Of a DNA stretch of 64,000 bases, positions 36,011 to 44,880 are shown piece after piece. A program made the position numbers and the translations under genes. Origin of the DNA: Streptomyces goshikiensis (GTDB lineage Bacteria > Actinomycetota > Actinomycetes > Streptomycetales > Streptomycetaceae); assembly GCF_014650555.1 (NCBI RefSeq), contig NZ_BMVE01000004.1, forward strand, positions 372,001 to 436,000. Reading direction: 5' to 3'. Positions within the stretch are counted from its first letter, which is position 1. Each line of letters opens with the position of its first letter. Below the pieces are notes generated by a model, which was not told the DNA's origin, did no database searches, and worked only from the letters and a program-made list of their open reading frames with translations.

Positions 36011-36054
36011 CACAGCGGCGCCATCGTGGACCTGACCACGATGGCGCCGCTGTG
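36011..36054 (+). terminator. Strong terminator after the peptide/Rieske-like pair
   Basis: CACAGCGGCGCCATCGTGG and CCACGATGGCGCCGCTGTG form a perfect 19-base stem with a 6-base loop, 44 bases past the Rieske-like stop. It isolates the two-gene unit from the converging PPOX gene at 36110. Confidence 0.92.
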
Positions 36055-36109
36055 ATGTCCGCGTCCAGTGGTTGAACCGGACAATTAATCGTGATCCTTT
36101 TCCGCCCGG

Positions 36110-36541
36110 TCAGGCCCGCCCCATGGCCCGGTCCAGGGTGATCTCCACGACGACCCGGTCCGGGTTCGGCGACGGCACCCGCCCGTACCGCTCGGCGTAG
36201 CGCGCCACCGCCTCGGCGACCGAGGCCTCGTCCGTACGGACCACCGCGCGCCCCTCCAGCGTCGCCCAGCGGCGCCCCTCCATCTGGCAGACCGCGACCC
36301 GCGCCGAGCCGCCCGGGGCGCTCTCCATCGCCGCCAGGACGTTGCGGACCTTCTTGCTGTGCTTGTTGCTGATCACCCGCGCGAGCCCGGCCCCGGGGTC
36401 GTACGTCACGCCGACCGGCACCACGTGCGGGCTTCCGTCGGGCCTCGGGGTGGTCAGCGTGCAGACGTGCCGCTCCCGCCAGAAGGCGAGGTACTCCGGC
36501 GTCGGGTTGAGTACGTCATGACCTGGGTTCGAAACACGCAT
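36110..36541 (-). CDS. Pyridoxamine 5'-phosphate oxidase-fold (PPOX/F420-dependent) protein
   Basis: A 143-residue protein with the split-barrel flavin/F420-binding fold: [47 protein letters not shown], then [20 protein letters not shown] and the tail [12 protein letters not shown]. Actinobacterial members often use F420H2. The substrate is unknown. The ATG at 36541 starts [10 protein letters not shown]. It is divergent from clpB; the clpB HAIR operator lies 25 bases upstream of its start, so HspR could influence it too. Confidence 0.85.
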   Translation of the reverse strand: MRVSNPGHDVLNPTPEYLAFWRERHVCTLTTPRPDGSPHVVPVGVTYDPGAGLARVISNKHSKKVRNVLAAMESAPGGSARVAVCQMEGRRWATLEGRAVVRTDEASVAEAVARYAERYGRVPSPNPDRVVVEITLDRAMGRA

Positions 36542-36565
36542 GCGCCGAAGCGTACGTGCGACAGC

Positions 36566-36586
36566 CTTGAGTGGAATAGACTCAAC
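36566..36586 (+). promoter_or_regulatory. HAIR operator for HspR upstream of clpB
   Basis: CTTGAGT-GGAATAG-ACTCAAC matches the HspR inverted repeat at 13 of 14 arm bases. It lies 82 bases before the clpB GTG, with ACTTTATACAGGTT just after it as a likely -10 region. It places clpB in the regulon of hspR at 33695. Confidence 0.9.
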
Positions 36587-36667
36587 TTTATACAGGTTGC
36601 CCATAGCAGAGTGCGTGCAGGATGCATGCGCAGGACGCACGAACCGTACGGAGAGGAGACGTCGCAG

Positions 36668-39253
36668 GTGGATGCCGAGCTGACCAACAGGAGCCGGGAC
36701 GCGCTCAACGCGGCCACCAGCAGGGCCGTCAAGGACGGGAACGCGGACCTGACCCCCGCACACCTGCTCCTGGCCCTGCTCGCCGGCCAGGACAACGAGA
36801 ACATCACCGATCTGCTCGCCGCCACCGAGGCCGACCAGGCCGCCGTGCGCGACGGCGCGGAGCGGCTCGTCGCCGCCCTGCCCAGCGTCACCGGCTCCAC
36901 CGTCGCGCCCCCGCAGGCCACCCGCGACCTCCTCGCCGTACTCGCCGAGGCCGACGCGCAGGCCGGGAAGCTCGGCGACGAGTACCTGTCCACCGAACAC
37001 CTCCTCATCGCCCTCGCCGCCAAGGGCGCGGCGGCCGGTGAGGTCCTTTCCGCCGAGGGCGCGACCGCCGCGAAGCTGCTGGCCGCCTTCCAGAACGCAC
37101 GAGGAGGCCGGCGGGTGACCAGCCCCGACCCCGAGGGCCAGTACAAGGCCCTGGAGAAGTTCGGCACGGACTTCACGGCCGCCGCCCGCGAGGGCAAGCT
37201 CGACCCGGTCATCGGCCGCGACCAGGAGATCCGGCGCGTCGTCCAGGTCCTCTCCCGGCGTACGAAGAACAACCCGGTGCTCATCGGCGAGCCCGGCGTC
37301 GGCAAGACGGCCGTCGTCGAGGGCCTGGCCCAGCGCATCGTCAAGGGCGACGTCCCCGAATCCCTGAAGAACAAGCGGCTGGTCTCCCTCGACCTCGGCG
37401 CGATGGTCGCGGGCGCCAAGTACCGCGGCGAGTTCGAGGAGCGCCTGAAGACCGTCCTCGCCGAGATCAAGTCGAGCGACGGCCAGATCATCACCTTCAT
37501 CGACGAGCTCCACACCGTCGTCGGCGCGGGCGCCGGCGGGGACTCCGCCATGGACGCGGGCAACATGCTCAAGCCCATGCTGGCCCGAGGCGAGCTGCGG
37601 ATGGTCGGCGCGACCACCCTCGACGAGTACCGCGAGCGCATCGAGAAGGACCCCGCGCTGGAGCGCCGCTTCCAGCAGGTGCTGGTGGCGGAGCCGAGCG
37701 TCGAGGACACCATCGCGATCCTGCGCGGCCTCAAGGGCCGGTACGAGGCGCACCACAAGGTCGTCATCAACGACAGCGCGCTCGTCGCCGCGGCCACCCT
37801 CTCCGACCGGTACATCACCTCCCGGTTCCTCCCCGACAAGGCCATCGACCTCGTCGACGAGGCCGCGTCCCGGCTGCGCATGGAGATCGACTCCTCCCCG
37901 CTGGAGATCGACGAGCTCCAGCGCGCCGTGGACCGCCTGCGCATGGAGGAGCTGGCGCTGAAGAACGAGTCCGACCCTGCCTCGCTGGAGCGCCTCGACA
38001 AGCTGCGCAAGGACCTCGCGGACAAGGAGGAGGACCTGCGCGGCCTGACCGCCCGCTGGGAGAAGGAGAAGCAGTCCCTCAACCGGGTCGGAGAGCTCAA
38101 GGAGCGCCTCGACGACCTGCGCGGGCAGGCCGAGCGCGCCCAGCGCGACGGCGACTTCGACGCCGCCTCCAAGCTGCTCTACGGGGAGATCCCCGAGCTG
38201 GAGCGCGAGCTGGAGGAGGCCACCGAGGCCGAGGCCGAGGCCTCCAAGGGGACGATGGTCAAGGACGAGGTCGGCCCCGACGACATCGCGGACGTGGTGG
38301 GCGCCTGGACGGGCATCCCGGCGGGCCGCCTCCTGGAGGGCGAGACGCAGAAGCTGCTGCGCATGGAGGACGAGCTGGGCCGCCGCCTGATCGGCCAGCA
38401 AGAGGCCGTACGGGCCGTCTCCGACGCCGTGCGCCGCACCCGGGCCGGCATCGCCGACCCGGACCGCCCGACGGGCTCCTTCCTCTTCCTGGGCCCCACG
38501 GGCGTCGGCAAGACGGAGCTGGCGAAGGCCCTCGCGGACTTCCTCTTCGACGACGAGCGGGCCATGGTCCGCATCGACATGTCGGAGTACTCCGAGAAGC
38601 ACAGCGTGGCCCGGCTGGTCGGCGCCCCGCCCGGGTACGTGGGCTACGAGGAGGGCGGCCAGCTCACCGAGGCCGTCCGGCGCCGCCCGTACAGCGTGGT
38701 GCTGCTGGACGAGGTGGAGAAGGCCCACCCCGAGGTCTTCGACATCCTGCTCCAGGTCCTCGACGACGGCCGCCTCACGGACGGCCAGGGCCGCACCGTG
38801 GACTTCCGCAACACCATCCTGATCCTGACCTCCAACCTGGGCAGCCAGTTCCTGACGGACCCGGCCACCTCGGACCAGGACAAGAAGGCCAGGGTCCTGG
38901 AGGTGGTCAGGGCCTCCTTCAAGCCCGAGTTCCTCAACCGCCTCGACGACCTCGTGGTCTTCTCCGCCCTGACCCGGGACGAGCTGGCGCACATCGCCGA
39001 GCTCCAGATCGGCTCCCTCGCCAGGCGGCTGGCCGCCCGCCGCCTGACCCTGGACGTCACCCCCGACGCCCTGGCCTGGCTCGCGGACAAGGGCAACGAC
39101 CCCGCCTACGGCGCCCGCCCGCTGCGCCGCCTGATCCAGACGGCGATCGGCGACCGGCTGGCCAAGGAGATCCTCTCCGGCGAGGTCAAGGACGGCGACA
39201 CCGTCCGCGTCGCCGTGGCCGGCGAGGACCTCCTGGTCGGCAAGGCCCTCTGA
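36668..39253 (+). CDS. clpB: Disaggregase ClpB
   Basis: An 861-residue AAA+ ATPase that solubilises aggregates with DnaK. The N-domain covers about 1-145. NBD1 has Walker A GEPGVGKT and Walker [11 protein letters not shown]. The long coiled-coil middle domain (about 400-530, [20 protein letters not shown]) distinguishes ClpB from ClpA/C. NBD2 has GPTGVGKT and [20 protein letters not shown]. The ClpP-binding IGL loop is absent. The start is GTG 36668 ([10 protein letters not shown]) with GGAGAGGAGACGTCGCAG upstream; the longer frame to 36359 runs through the promoter. HAIR control links it to HspR. Confidence 0.97.
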   Translation: MDAELTNRSRDALNAATSRAVKDGNADLTPAHLLLALLAGQDNENITDLLAATEADQAAVRDGAERLVAALPSVTGSTVAPPQATRDLLAVLAEADAQAGKLGDEYLSTEHLLIALAAKGAAAGEVLSAEGATAAKLLAAFQNARGGRRVTSPDPEGQYKALEKFGTDFTAAAREGKLDPVIGRDQEIRRVVQVLSRRTKNNPVLIGEPGVGKTAVVEGLAQRIVKGDVPESLKNKRLVSLDLGAMVAGAKYRGEFEERLKTVLAEIKSSDGQIITFIDELHTVVGAGAGGDSAMDAGNMLKPMLARGELRMVGATTLDEYRERIEKDPALERRFQQVLVAEPSVEDTIAILRGLKGRYEAHHKVVINDSALVAAATLSDRYITSRFLPDKAIDLVDEAASRLRMEIDSSPLEIDELQRAVDRLRMEELALKNESDPASLERLDKLRKDLADKEEDLRGLTARWEKEKQSLNRVGELKERLDDLRGQAERAQRDGDFDAASKLLYGEIPELERELEEATEAEAEASKGTMVKDEVGPDDIADVVGAWTGIPAGRLLEGETQKLLRMEDELGRRLIGQQEAVRAVSDAVRRTRAGIADPDRPTGSFLFLGPTGVGKTELAKALADFLFDDERAMVRIDMSEYSEKHSVARLVGAPPGYVGYEEGGQLTEAVRRRPYSVVLLDEVEKAHPEVFDILLQVLDDGRLTDGQGRTVDFRNTILILTSNLGSQFLTDPATSDQDKKARVLEVVRASFKPEFLNRLDDLVVFSALTRDELAHIAELQIGSLARRLAARRLTLDVTPDALAWLADKGNDPAYGARPLRRLIQTAIGDRLAKEILSGEVKDGDTVRVAVAGEDLLVGKAL

Positions 39254-39270
39254 GCGTTCGGGCGTGATCC

Positions 39271-39286
39271 GTTTCACGCGTGAAAC
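39271..39286. promoter_or_regulatory. Palindrome GTTTCACGCGTGAAAC (operator 1)
   Basis: A perfect 16-base palindrome, 89 bases upstream of the RloA-like gene. It resembles parS (GTTTCACGTGAAAC) with two extra central bases, so it is unlikely to bind ParB normally. A near-identical copy lies 31 bases downstream. Together they look like a paired repressor site. Confidence 0.6.
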
Positions 39287-39301
39287 AACGTGGCTATGGT
39301 T

Positions 39302-39317
39302 GTCTCACGCGTGAAAC
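39302..39317. promoter_or_regulatory. Palindrome GTCTCACGCGTGAAAC (operator 2)
   Basis: This differs from 39271-39286 at one base and is 31 bases away (about three helical turns). It is 43 bases before the RloA-like ATG, overlapping the expected promoter. No regulator gene lies next to it. Confidence 0.6.
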
Positions 39318-39359
39318 GGGAATTCACATGCTCACAAGGCTCTGGGAGGTGCGTTACGG

Positions 39360-40643
39360 ATGCTGTTGAGCTTCCGCGTGGCGAACCACGGTTCCTTGCG
39401 TGAACCCCAGGAACTCAATTTCGTCCCGTCGTACGCGGACGACCGGCCGGCGGTTCCGGTGGTGGCCGTCTACGGGGCGAACGCGTCGGGGAAATCGACC
39501 CTCATCGACGCGTACGCCTTCTTCCAGAAGGCGGTCCAGCAGTCGCAGGCCCGGTGGCTGCCCGGCGCCCCGGTTCCCAGGCGCCCCTTCCTGCTCGACC
39601 ACACCAGCCGCGACGAGGTCTCGACCTACGCCGCCGACGTCCTGCTGGGCGGTGTCCGCTACGCCTACGGCTTCAGCGTGACCGACCGCGAGATCGTCGA
39701 GGAATGGCTGTACAGCTATCCCAAGGCCCGCAGGCGCGTTCTCTTCGAGCGTTCCGCGATGGCCATGACGTACGGGGCGACGCTGGGCGGCGGCAAGGTC
39801 GCCGCGGAGCGCATCCTGCGGCCGAACAGCCTCTACCTCTCGGCTGCGGCCCAGTCCTCGCACACCGAGCTGAGCCGGCTGTGGACCTGTCTCACCGGCC
39901 CCTTCGTCGTCGACGACTCGACCCGACAGGTGCTGGTCCACTCGGTAGCCGGAGCGATGGCCGCCTCCCTCTATCAGTCCTTTGCCGATCGGGGCCTTCC
40001 CATCGGCTCGGAGGTCCTGGCGGCAGCGGACCTCGGGGTCCATGAGATCCGGGAGGGCCAGGAGCGACCCGGGGCCACGTTCCCCGAGGACGAACTCCGC
40101 CCACGGCTGTCGGCGCACCTGCGATCGGCGGCATCGCGGTCGCTGGAGTTCGTCCATGTGGTGGACGGCGAGGAGTTCGTCCTCCCCGTGGAAGCCGAAT
40201 CGGCGGGCACCAAAACCTGGCTCAACCTGGTGAGCACGGGGCTCTCGGCGGTGTTGGCAGGGCAAGCGGTGTGGGTGGACGAGATCGACATCAGCCTGCA
40301 CCCCATGCTGACCGCCAAGCTCATCTCGCTCTTCCAGAACCCCGAGCTGAACCCGCGCGGAGCCCAGCTGATCTTCACCACCCACGACGCGTCGCTCCTC
40401 GGAACGATGCTGGGGGAGCAGGTGCTGTCGCGCGACCAGGTGTGGTTCGTCGAGAAGGCCCCCGCCACGGGGGCGGCCGAGCTGTACCCGCTCAGCGATT
40501 TCAAGCCGAGGAAGGGCGAGAACTTCGAACGCCGCTACCTGGCGGGCAGCTACGGCGCGGTACCGCTCCTCCCGGAGACGGCGTTCGAGGACATGCTCAG
40601 GAAGTACTGGGGGGCACATGGCGGCGAGGCGGTTTCCGCGTGA
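39360..40643 (+). CDS. RloA-like AAA ATPase (defence pair, component 1)
   Basis: A 427-residue SMC/OLD-type ATPase. It has an N-terminal LLSFRVANHGSLREPQELNF (the F-RN-H pattern of AAA_21/RloA proteins), Walker A VYGANASGKSTLIDA, Walker B AVWVDEIDISLHP and the H-loop TTHDASLL. The C-terminal AGSYGAVPLLPE is typical of the RloA/AbiLi group. It overlaps the RloB-like gene by 26 bases. RloA/RloB (AbiL-like) pairs are associated with restriction-modification islands and phage defence; mechanism is not well established. GGGAGGTGCGTTACGG precedes the ATG. Two palindromic boxes lie upstream, suggesting tight repression. The codon use is as GC-rich as its neighbours. Confidence 0.85.
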   Translation: MLLSFRVANHGSLREPQELNFVPSYADDRPAVPVVAVYGANASGKSTLIDAYAFFQKAVQQSQARWLPGAPVPRRPFLLDHTSRDEVSTYAADVLLGGVRYAYGFSVTDREIVEEWLYSYPKARRRVLFERSAMAMTYGATLGGGKVAAERILRPNSLYLSAAAQSSHTELSRLWTCLTGPFVVDDSTRQVLVHSVAGAMAASLYQSFADRGLPIGSEVLAAADLGVHEIREGQERPGATFPEDELRPRLSAHLRSAASRSLEFVHVVDGEEFVLPVEAESAGTKTWLNLVSTGLSAVLAGQAVWVDEIDISLHPMLTAKLISLFQNPELNPRGAQLIFTTHDASLLGTMLGEQVLSRDQVWFVEKAPATGAAELYPLSDFKPRKGENFERRYLAGSYGAVPLLPETAFEDMLRKYWGAHGGEAVSA

Positions 40644-41217
40644 GGGATCGGGGCGCCGGCGGGGTCCGGTCCGGCCGTCGGCGCGCACGCTGCTGATCGT
40701 CTGCGGCAGCAAGGAGACGGAACGCCAGTACCTGCAAGGGCTGCGCGATCATCTGCGCAACCCGGCAGTGGCGGTGAAGGTGCTGGGCAAGGCGTGTTCG
40801 CCCACCCAGCTGGTCGCCTACACGATCGGTCAGCGAGATCTCGCGGACGGCTACGACGAGGTCTGGTGCGTCTTCGACGTCGATCAGTTCCCGGATGTCG
40901 ACGAGGCCGTCACCCAGGCCCGCCGCGCCGGAATCAAGGTCGCCGTGTCGAACCCGTGCTTCGAGGTGTGGCTGCTCCTGCACTTCGCGGATCACCGGGT
41001 GCACGTCGAAACGTACAAGAAACTGCTGCCGCTCCTGCGGAAGCACGTCCCCGCGTACGACAAGACCCGGGTCGACTTCGCCGCGTACCGGCAGGGCCTG
41101 AAGGCGGCCGCGGAACGCGCCGAGCGCCTTGACCCGACGGGAGAGGACCACGCACGAAACCCGTCGTCAGGCGTGTGGCGGCTGACGAACCGCATGACAC
41201 GCCCGGACGCTCCCTGA
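40618..41217 (+). CDS. RloB family protein (Toprim-like, defence pair component 2)
   Basis: A 199-residue protein of the RloB family. The N-terminus is basic. The Toprim-like core has TLLIVCGSKETERQYLQGLR, with the conserved Glu, and EVWCVFDVDQFPDVDEAV, with the DxD metal site. IKVAVSNPCFEVWLLLHFAD is the RloB hallmark, followed by a basic helical end. A Toprim fold suggests metal-dependent cleavage of nucleic acid (tRNA or DNA), controlled by the RloA-like ATPase. The start at 40618 lies within the 3' end of the ATPase gene, consistent with coupling. Confidence 0.85.
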   Translation: MAARRFPREGSGRRRGPVRPSARTLLIVCGSKETERQYLQGLRDHLRNPAVAVKVLGKACSPTQLVAYTIGQRDLADGYDEVWCVFDVDQFPDVDEAVTQARRAGIKVAVSNPCFEVWLLLHFADHRVHVETYKKLLPLLRKHVPAYDKTRVDFAAYRQGLKAAAERAERLDPTGEDHARNPSSGVWRLTNRMTRPDAP

Positions 41218-41317
41218 CCTGATCCTGTCCGCCCGGAGCGGATCGTAGGTGCGGGGGTGGACACGGGGTAGGAGCGATGGGGGAGGATGACGTCATCCGC
41301 ACGAAGGGAAGTACACG

Positions 41318-41869
41318 GTGAGCATCGACCCGGCCTCGATTCCGAACTTCGGAGGGCAGCAGCCCGATCCGCAGGCCACAGGACCGGCGGGCCCCGTCGT
41401 CCCCGACCAGGACCTGGTGAAGCAGCTCCTGGACCAGATGGAGCTCAAGTACGTCGTCGACGACGAGGGCGACCTCGCGGCGCCGTGGGAGGATTTCCGC
41501 ACGTACTTCATGTTCCGCGGCGAAGACGAGCAGCAGGTCTTCTCCGTGCGGACCTTCTACGACCGCCCGCACAAGATCGACGAGAAGCCGCAGCTCCTTG
41601 AGTCGATCGACGACTGGAACCGCCGCACCCTGTGGCCGAAGGTCTACAGCCACACGCACGACGACGGTTCCGTCCGTCTGATCGGCGAGGCGCAGATGCT
41701 GATCGGCACCGGCGTCAGCCTGGAGCACTTCGTCTCCTCCACGGTCAGCTGGGTCCGCGCGTCCATCGAGTTCGACAAGTGGCTCGTGGAGCAGCTCGGC
41801 CTGGAGCAGGACGTCGACTCCGCCGACGGCGACGACAAGGGTGACGACGACGGCGAAGCCACCAACTAG
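41318..41869 (+). CDS. YbjN domain-containing protein
   Basis: A 183-residue acidic protein. The YbjN-like domain (about 30-150, a secretion-chaperone-like fold) shows LLDQMELKYVVDDEGDLAAP, WEDFRTYFMFRGEDEQQVFS and NRRTLWPKVYSHTHDDGSVR, ending with a very acidic tail. YbjN proteins affect motility and stress responses in enterobacteria; in actinobacteria the role is unknown. The start is GTG 41318 with GAAGGGAAG upstream. It is monocistronic and convergent with the glycosyltransferase gene. Confidence 0.82.
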   Translation: MSIDPASIPNFGGQQPDPQATGPAGPVVPDQDLVKQLLDQMELKYVVDDEGDLAAPWEDFRTYFMFRGEDEQQVFSVRTFYDRPHKIDEKPQLLESIDDWNRRTLWPKVYSHTHDDGSVRLIGEAQMLIGTGVSLEHFVSSTVSWVRASIEFDKWLVEQLGLEQDVDSADGDDKGDDDGEATN

Positions 41870-41879
41870 CCGTCACCCG

Positions 41880-43007
41880 TCACAGCGGTACTTTGGCGAC
41901 GAGGAGCAGGTACACCCCGTAGCCGTAGGAGAGCCCGGCCAGCCCCGCGGTGAGCATCACCGCGGTGCCGTGCCGGGCTCTCGCCATGACGGCCGCCACC
42001 GGGAGCAGCAGCGGGAACGCGGGGACCAGGAAGCGCGGCTTGGACTCGAAGAACCCGGCGCCGCCGTAGGTGATCACCATCAGGACCCCCGTGTACACGA
42101 GCACCGGGAGCGGCATCCGGTCCAGGGCCAGCAGGATCGCCAGCAGTCCCGCCGCGGCAAGGACGAACACGGTCGCGGTGGTGGCCAGGGGGACGTTCCC
42201 GCCGGTGAGCACCTTCTCCGCCGAGCGCAGCGCGCCGCCGCCGAAGTCGAAGCGGGAGCCCCACCGGCTCTGCACCTCGAAGTAGCCGCCGAGCGGATCC
42301 CCGGTGCGCACCCCCACCGCCACGACGTACGCGGCCCAGCCCGCCGGCGCGAGCACCCCGGCCGCCCAGACCTCGGGTGCCCGGGATCTTCGCAGCAGCA
42401 CCTCGTGGAAGGCCATGACGGAGACGGCCGCGGCCACCGCGATCCCGGTCGGCCTGGTCAGCCCGGCGAGTATCGCCAGCCCCGCCGCCCACAGCCACCT
42501 CCCGGTCAGCACGGCGTACAGGCTCCAGGCGGCCAGCGCGGTCAGCAGCGCCTCCGTGTACCCGAGGGTCAGCACCACCGAGTGCGGCAGCACCGCCCAC
42601 AGCGCCACCAGCAGCAGCCCGCCCCGCGGCCCGAGCAGCCGCTCCCCGATCTTGTACACGCCGACGGCGGCGAGCGCGGCGGCCGTCCAGGCGACCAGCA
42701 GCGCGGCGGCGGGGGTGCCGCCGGCCAGCCCCACCAGGTAGGGGTAGAGCGGGAAGAAGGCGTAGTCGCTCTGTACGGAGCCGGTGACGGGCCACATCTG
42801 GGTGCGCCCGTAGCCGTGGGCGGCGATGTGGAGGTACCAGACGGAGTCCCAGGATCCGCCGAGGACCTTGACCGGGCTCTTGCCGGCCCACCACGCGCCG
42901 GCGGCGAGCACCAGCACCCCGCCGCCGCGCACCGCGGCGAACACCCCGAGCGCGCGGAAGGCAGCGGGCGTGGCCGTGCCGACCGCCCGTACGGAGACGG
43001 TGGTCAC
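41880..43007 (-). CDS. Integral membrane glycosyltransferase (PIG-V/mannosyltransferase-like)
   Basis: A 375-residue membrane protein with about nine helices. The first extracytoplasmic loop SWDSVWYLHIAAHGYG holds the Asp typical of the catalytic site in polyprenyl-phosphate-sugar-dependent GT-C enzymes. FFPLYPYLVG and GYTEALLTALAAWSLYAVLT fit the bacterial PIG-V-like family, and a C-terminal ESKPRFLVPAFPLLLPVAAV is conserved. It would transfer mannose or a similar sugar to an exported acceptor. The GTG start overlaps the aminotransferase stop by 4 bases. The acceptor is unknown. Confidence 0.78.
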   Translation of the reverse strand: MTTVSVRAVGTATPAAFRALGVFAAVRGGGVLVLAAGAWWAGKSPVKVLGGSWDSVWYLHIAAHGYGRTQMWPVTGSVQSDYAFFPLYPYLVGLAGGTPAAALLVAWTAAALAAVGVYKIGERLLGPRGGLLLVALWAVLPHSVVLTLGYTEALLTALAAWSLYAVLTGRWLWAAGLAILAGLTRPTGIAVAAAVSVMAFHEVLLRRSRAPEVWAAGVLAPAGWAAYVVAVGVRTGDPLGGYFEVQSRWGSRFDFGGGALRSAEKVLTGGNVPLATTATVFVLAAAGLLAILLALDRMPLPVLVYTGVLMVITYGGAGFFESKPRFLVPAFPLLLPVAAVMARARHGTAVMLTAGLAGLSYGYGVYLLLVAKVPL

Positions 43008-44191
43008 GCCAGCCGTCGCAGCCGGTCGACGGCCTCGCGCAGTACCTCGGTCTTCTTGCAGAACGCCCAGCGCACCTGGGTGGCCCCGGCGGACTTGTCG
43101 TCGTAGAAGACCTGGTTGGGGATGGCGACGACCCCGCAGCGCTCGGGCAGGGCGCGGCAGAAGGCGATGCCGTCGCTCTCGCCGAGGGGCGCGATGTCGG
43201 TGGTGACGAAGTAGGTGCCCTGGGGGCGGTAGACCTGGAAGCCGGCCGCGGCGAGGCCGTCGGAGAGCAGGTCGCGTTTGGCGGCGAGGTCGGCGCGCAG
43301 GCCCTCGTAGTAGGAGTCGGGGAGGCCGAGGGCCTCGGCGACGGCGTACTGGAAGGGGCCGGAGGAGACGTAGGTCAGGAACTGCTTGACGGAGCGGACG
43401 GCGGCGACCAGCTCGGGCGTGGAGGTGATCCAGCCGACCTTCCAGCCGGTGAAGGAGTACGTCTTGCCCGCGCTGGAGATCGTCACCGTCCGCTCCCGCA
43501 TGCCGGGCAGCGAGGCCAGCGGGGTGTGGGAGCCCTCGAAGACGAGGTGTTCGTACACCTCGTCGGTGATGACGAGCAGGTCGTGGCGGACGGCGAGTTC
43601 GGCGATCCCCGCGAGTTCGGCCGGGGTCAGGACGGTGCCCGTCGGGTTGTGGGGGGTGTTGAGCAGCAGCAGCCGGGTGCGCGGGGTGATGGCGTCGCGC
43701 AGCGCGTCGAGGTCGGGGCGGAAGTCCGGGGCGCGCAGGGTGAGGGGGACGCGGACGGCGCCGGCCATGGCGATGCAGGCCGCGTAGGAGTCGTAGAAGG
43801 GTTCGAGGGCGATGACCTCGTCGCCCGGTTCGAGGAGGGCCAGCAGGGCGGCGGCGATGGCCTCGGTGGCGCCCGCGGTGACCAGGACCTCGGTGTCGGG
43901 GTCGTAGGACAGGCCGTAGAAGCGCTGTTGGTGGGCGGCGATCGCGGTGCGCAGCTCGGGGACGCCGGCGCCGGGCGGGTACTGGTTGCCGAGGCCGGCC
44001 AGGACCGCGCGGGAGGCGGCCTCGGCGATCTCGGCCGGGCCGTCGGTGTCCGGGAAGCCCTGGCCGAGGTTGATCGACCCGGTGCGGGCGGCCAGCGCCG
44101 ACATCTCCGCGAAGATCGTCGTACCGAATGCGGCGAGGCGGCGGTTGAGGAAGGGGCGGTCGTTGCCCGCGGGTGCGCTCATGGGCGCCAT
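43004..44191 (-). CDS. PLP-dependent class I/II aminotransferase
   Basis: A 395-residue fold-type I aminotransferase. It has INLGQGFPDTDGPAEIAEAA at the N-terminus, LVTAGATEAIAAALLALLEP, LLLLNTPHNPTGTVLTPAEL and the PLP lysine in TISSAGKTYSFTGWKVGW. The C-terminal substrate arginine is in TQVRWAFCK. The GQGFP signature suits kynurenine-oxoglutarate/methionine-type or N-succinyl-DAP aminotransferases (KAT/YbdL/DapC group). A kynurenine role is possible given the kyn genes 13 kb away, but they are not linked. The start may be 44191 or 44182 (both Met). It is coupled to the downstream membrane glycosyltransferase. Confidence 0.88.
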   Translation of the reverse strand: MAPMSAPAGNDRPFLNRRLAAFGTTIFAEMSALAARTGSINLGQGFPDTDGPAEIAEAASRAVLAGLGNQYPPGAGVPELRTAIAAHQQRFYGLSYDPDTEVLVTAGATEAIAAALLALLEPGDEVIALEPFYDSYAACIAMAGAVRVPLTLRAPDFRPDLDALRDAITPRTRLLLLNTPHNPTGTVLTPAELAGIAELAVRHDLLVITDEVYEHLVFEGSHTPLASLPGMRERTVTISSAGKTYSFTGWKVGWITSTPELVAAVRSVKQFLTYVSSGPFQYAVAEALGLPDSYYEGLRADLAAKRDLLSDGLAAAGFQVYRPQGTYFVTTDIAPLGESDGIAFCRALPERCGVVAIPNQVFYDDKSAGATQVRWAFCKKTEVLREAVDRLRRLA

Positions 44192-44318
44192 CCTGGGCCG
44201 AACCTCTGGAGTTGCTCAAGTGTGCTTTCGCGCGGATGGCCCGTGGGCATCCCCACCTCACGCGGGACGCGGGGATCCCGCTCCCCGGGGGACCGGGGCG
44301 TGAGAGAGGGGCGAGCAG

Positions 44319-44579
44319 ATGCTGCTGGCCGTCGTGATCTTCGTAAGTGTGGTGGTCGTCGTCTGTCTCGTGGCCGTGGGATCCCGGAGCAAGGGGTCGT
44401 CCGGCCGCGGGTTGCGGTCCGGTTCCGGTGTGAGTTCCGGTGCGAGCCGGGGCCGCCGCAGTAACTCGGACGGCGGAACGTGGGTGTCCTCCTGCGGATC
44501 GTCCTCTTCCTGCGGCTCGTCGTCGTCCTGCGGGGGATCGTCTTCGTCGTGCGGCGGCGGGGGCTGCGGTTCCAGCTGA
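44319..44579 (+). CDS. Small membrane-anchored Ser/Gly/Cys-rich protein
   Basis: An 86-residue protein. An N-terminal hydrophobic segment (LLAVVIFVSVVVVVCLVAVG) is followed by a basic Ser/Gly/Arg stretch and then a tail of SSCG/SSSSCGG units with six cysteines (WVSSCGSSSSCGSSSSCGG and onward). The tail could form disulfides outside the membrane, bind metal or be lipid/peptide modified. GAGAGAGGGGCGAGCAG gives a good ribosome-binding site before the ATG. It is a single gene followed by a terminator. I recognise no family. Confidence 0.7.
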   Translation: MLLAVVIFVSVVVVVCLVAVGSRSKGSSGRGLRSGSGVSSGASRGRRSNSDGGTWVSSCGSSSSCGSSSSCGGSSSSCGGGGCGSS

Positions 44580-44610
44580 CACGGGGCAGCCCGGGACCGT
44601 GTGAAAGGGC

Positions 44611-44637
44611 GCCCGGCGGGCACACATCCCGTCGGGC
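44611..44637 (+). terminator. Terminator after Ser/Cys-rich gene
   Basis: GCCCGGCGGG and CCCGTCGGGC pair over 10 bases (one G-T) around a 7-base loop, 32 bases after the stop. The following stretch to 44880 shows no gene; it holds the presumed promoter of the DUF2617 gene. Confidence 0.75.
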
Positions 44638-44880
44638 GTCCTCATGTCCGCGGGGGTGTGGTTGAACACGTGAACTGTGTAGCCCCCGGGGGGATGTAAA
44701 CCCCTTCAAGTTGGGTAAAAACGCTGTGAGCGCCGTGCCTTTCATGATTCCCTCGGTTGAGTAGACCAGTCCTCGGACCTTCCTGGACTTCCTGTGGACC
44801 CGTGCCGGGTTCCCCCCCACCCGTTGACTACCGCTGGCGGGCCCCGGCCCATCTCCCTCGCGCGTTTGCGGAGCCGACTC

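Noticed and set aside
36110..39277. 1,055-codon frame on the - strand
   Set aside because: Only its last 143 codons (PPOX protein) are real; the rest is antisense to clpB.
39271..39317. parS sites before the RloA-like gene
   Set aside because: Both palindromes have GCGC-type centres two bases longer than parS; the half-site spacing is wrong for ParB, so they were recorded as operators of unknown factor.
41880..44669. 929-codon frame on the - strand
   Set aside because: It joins the real membrane glycosyltransferase (to 43007) to an out-of-frame shadow of the aminotransferase gene.
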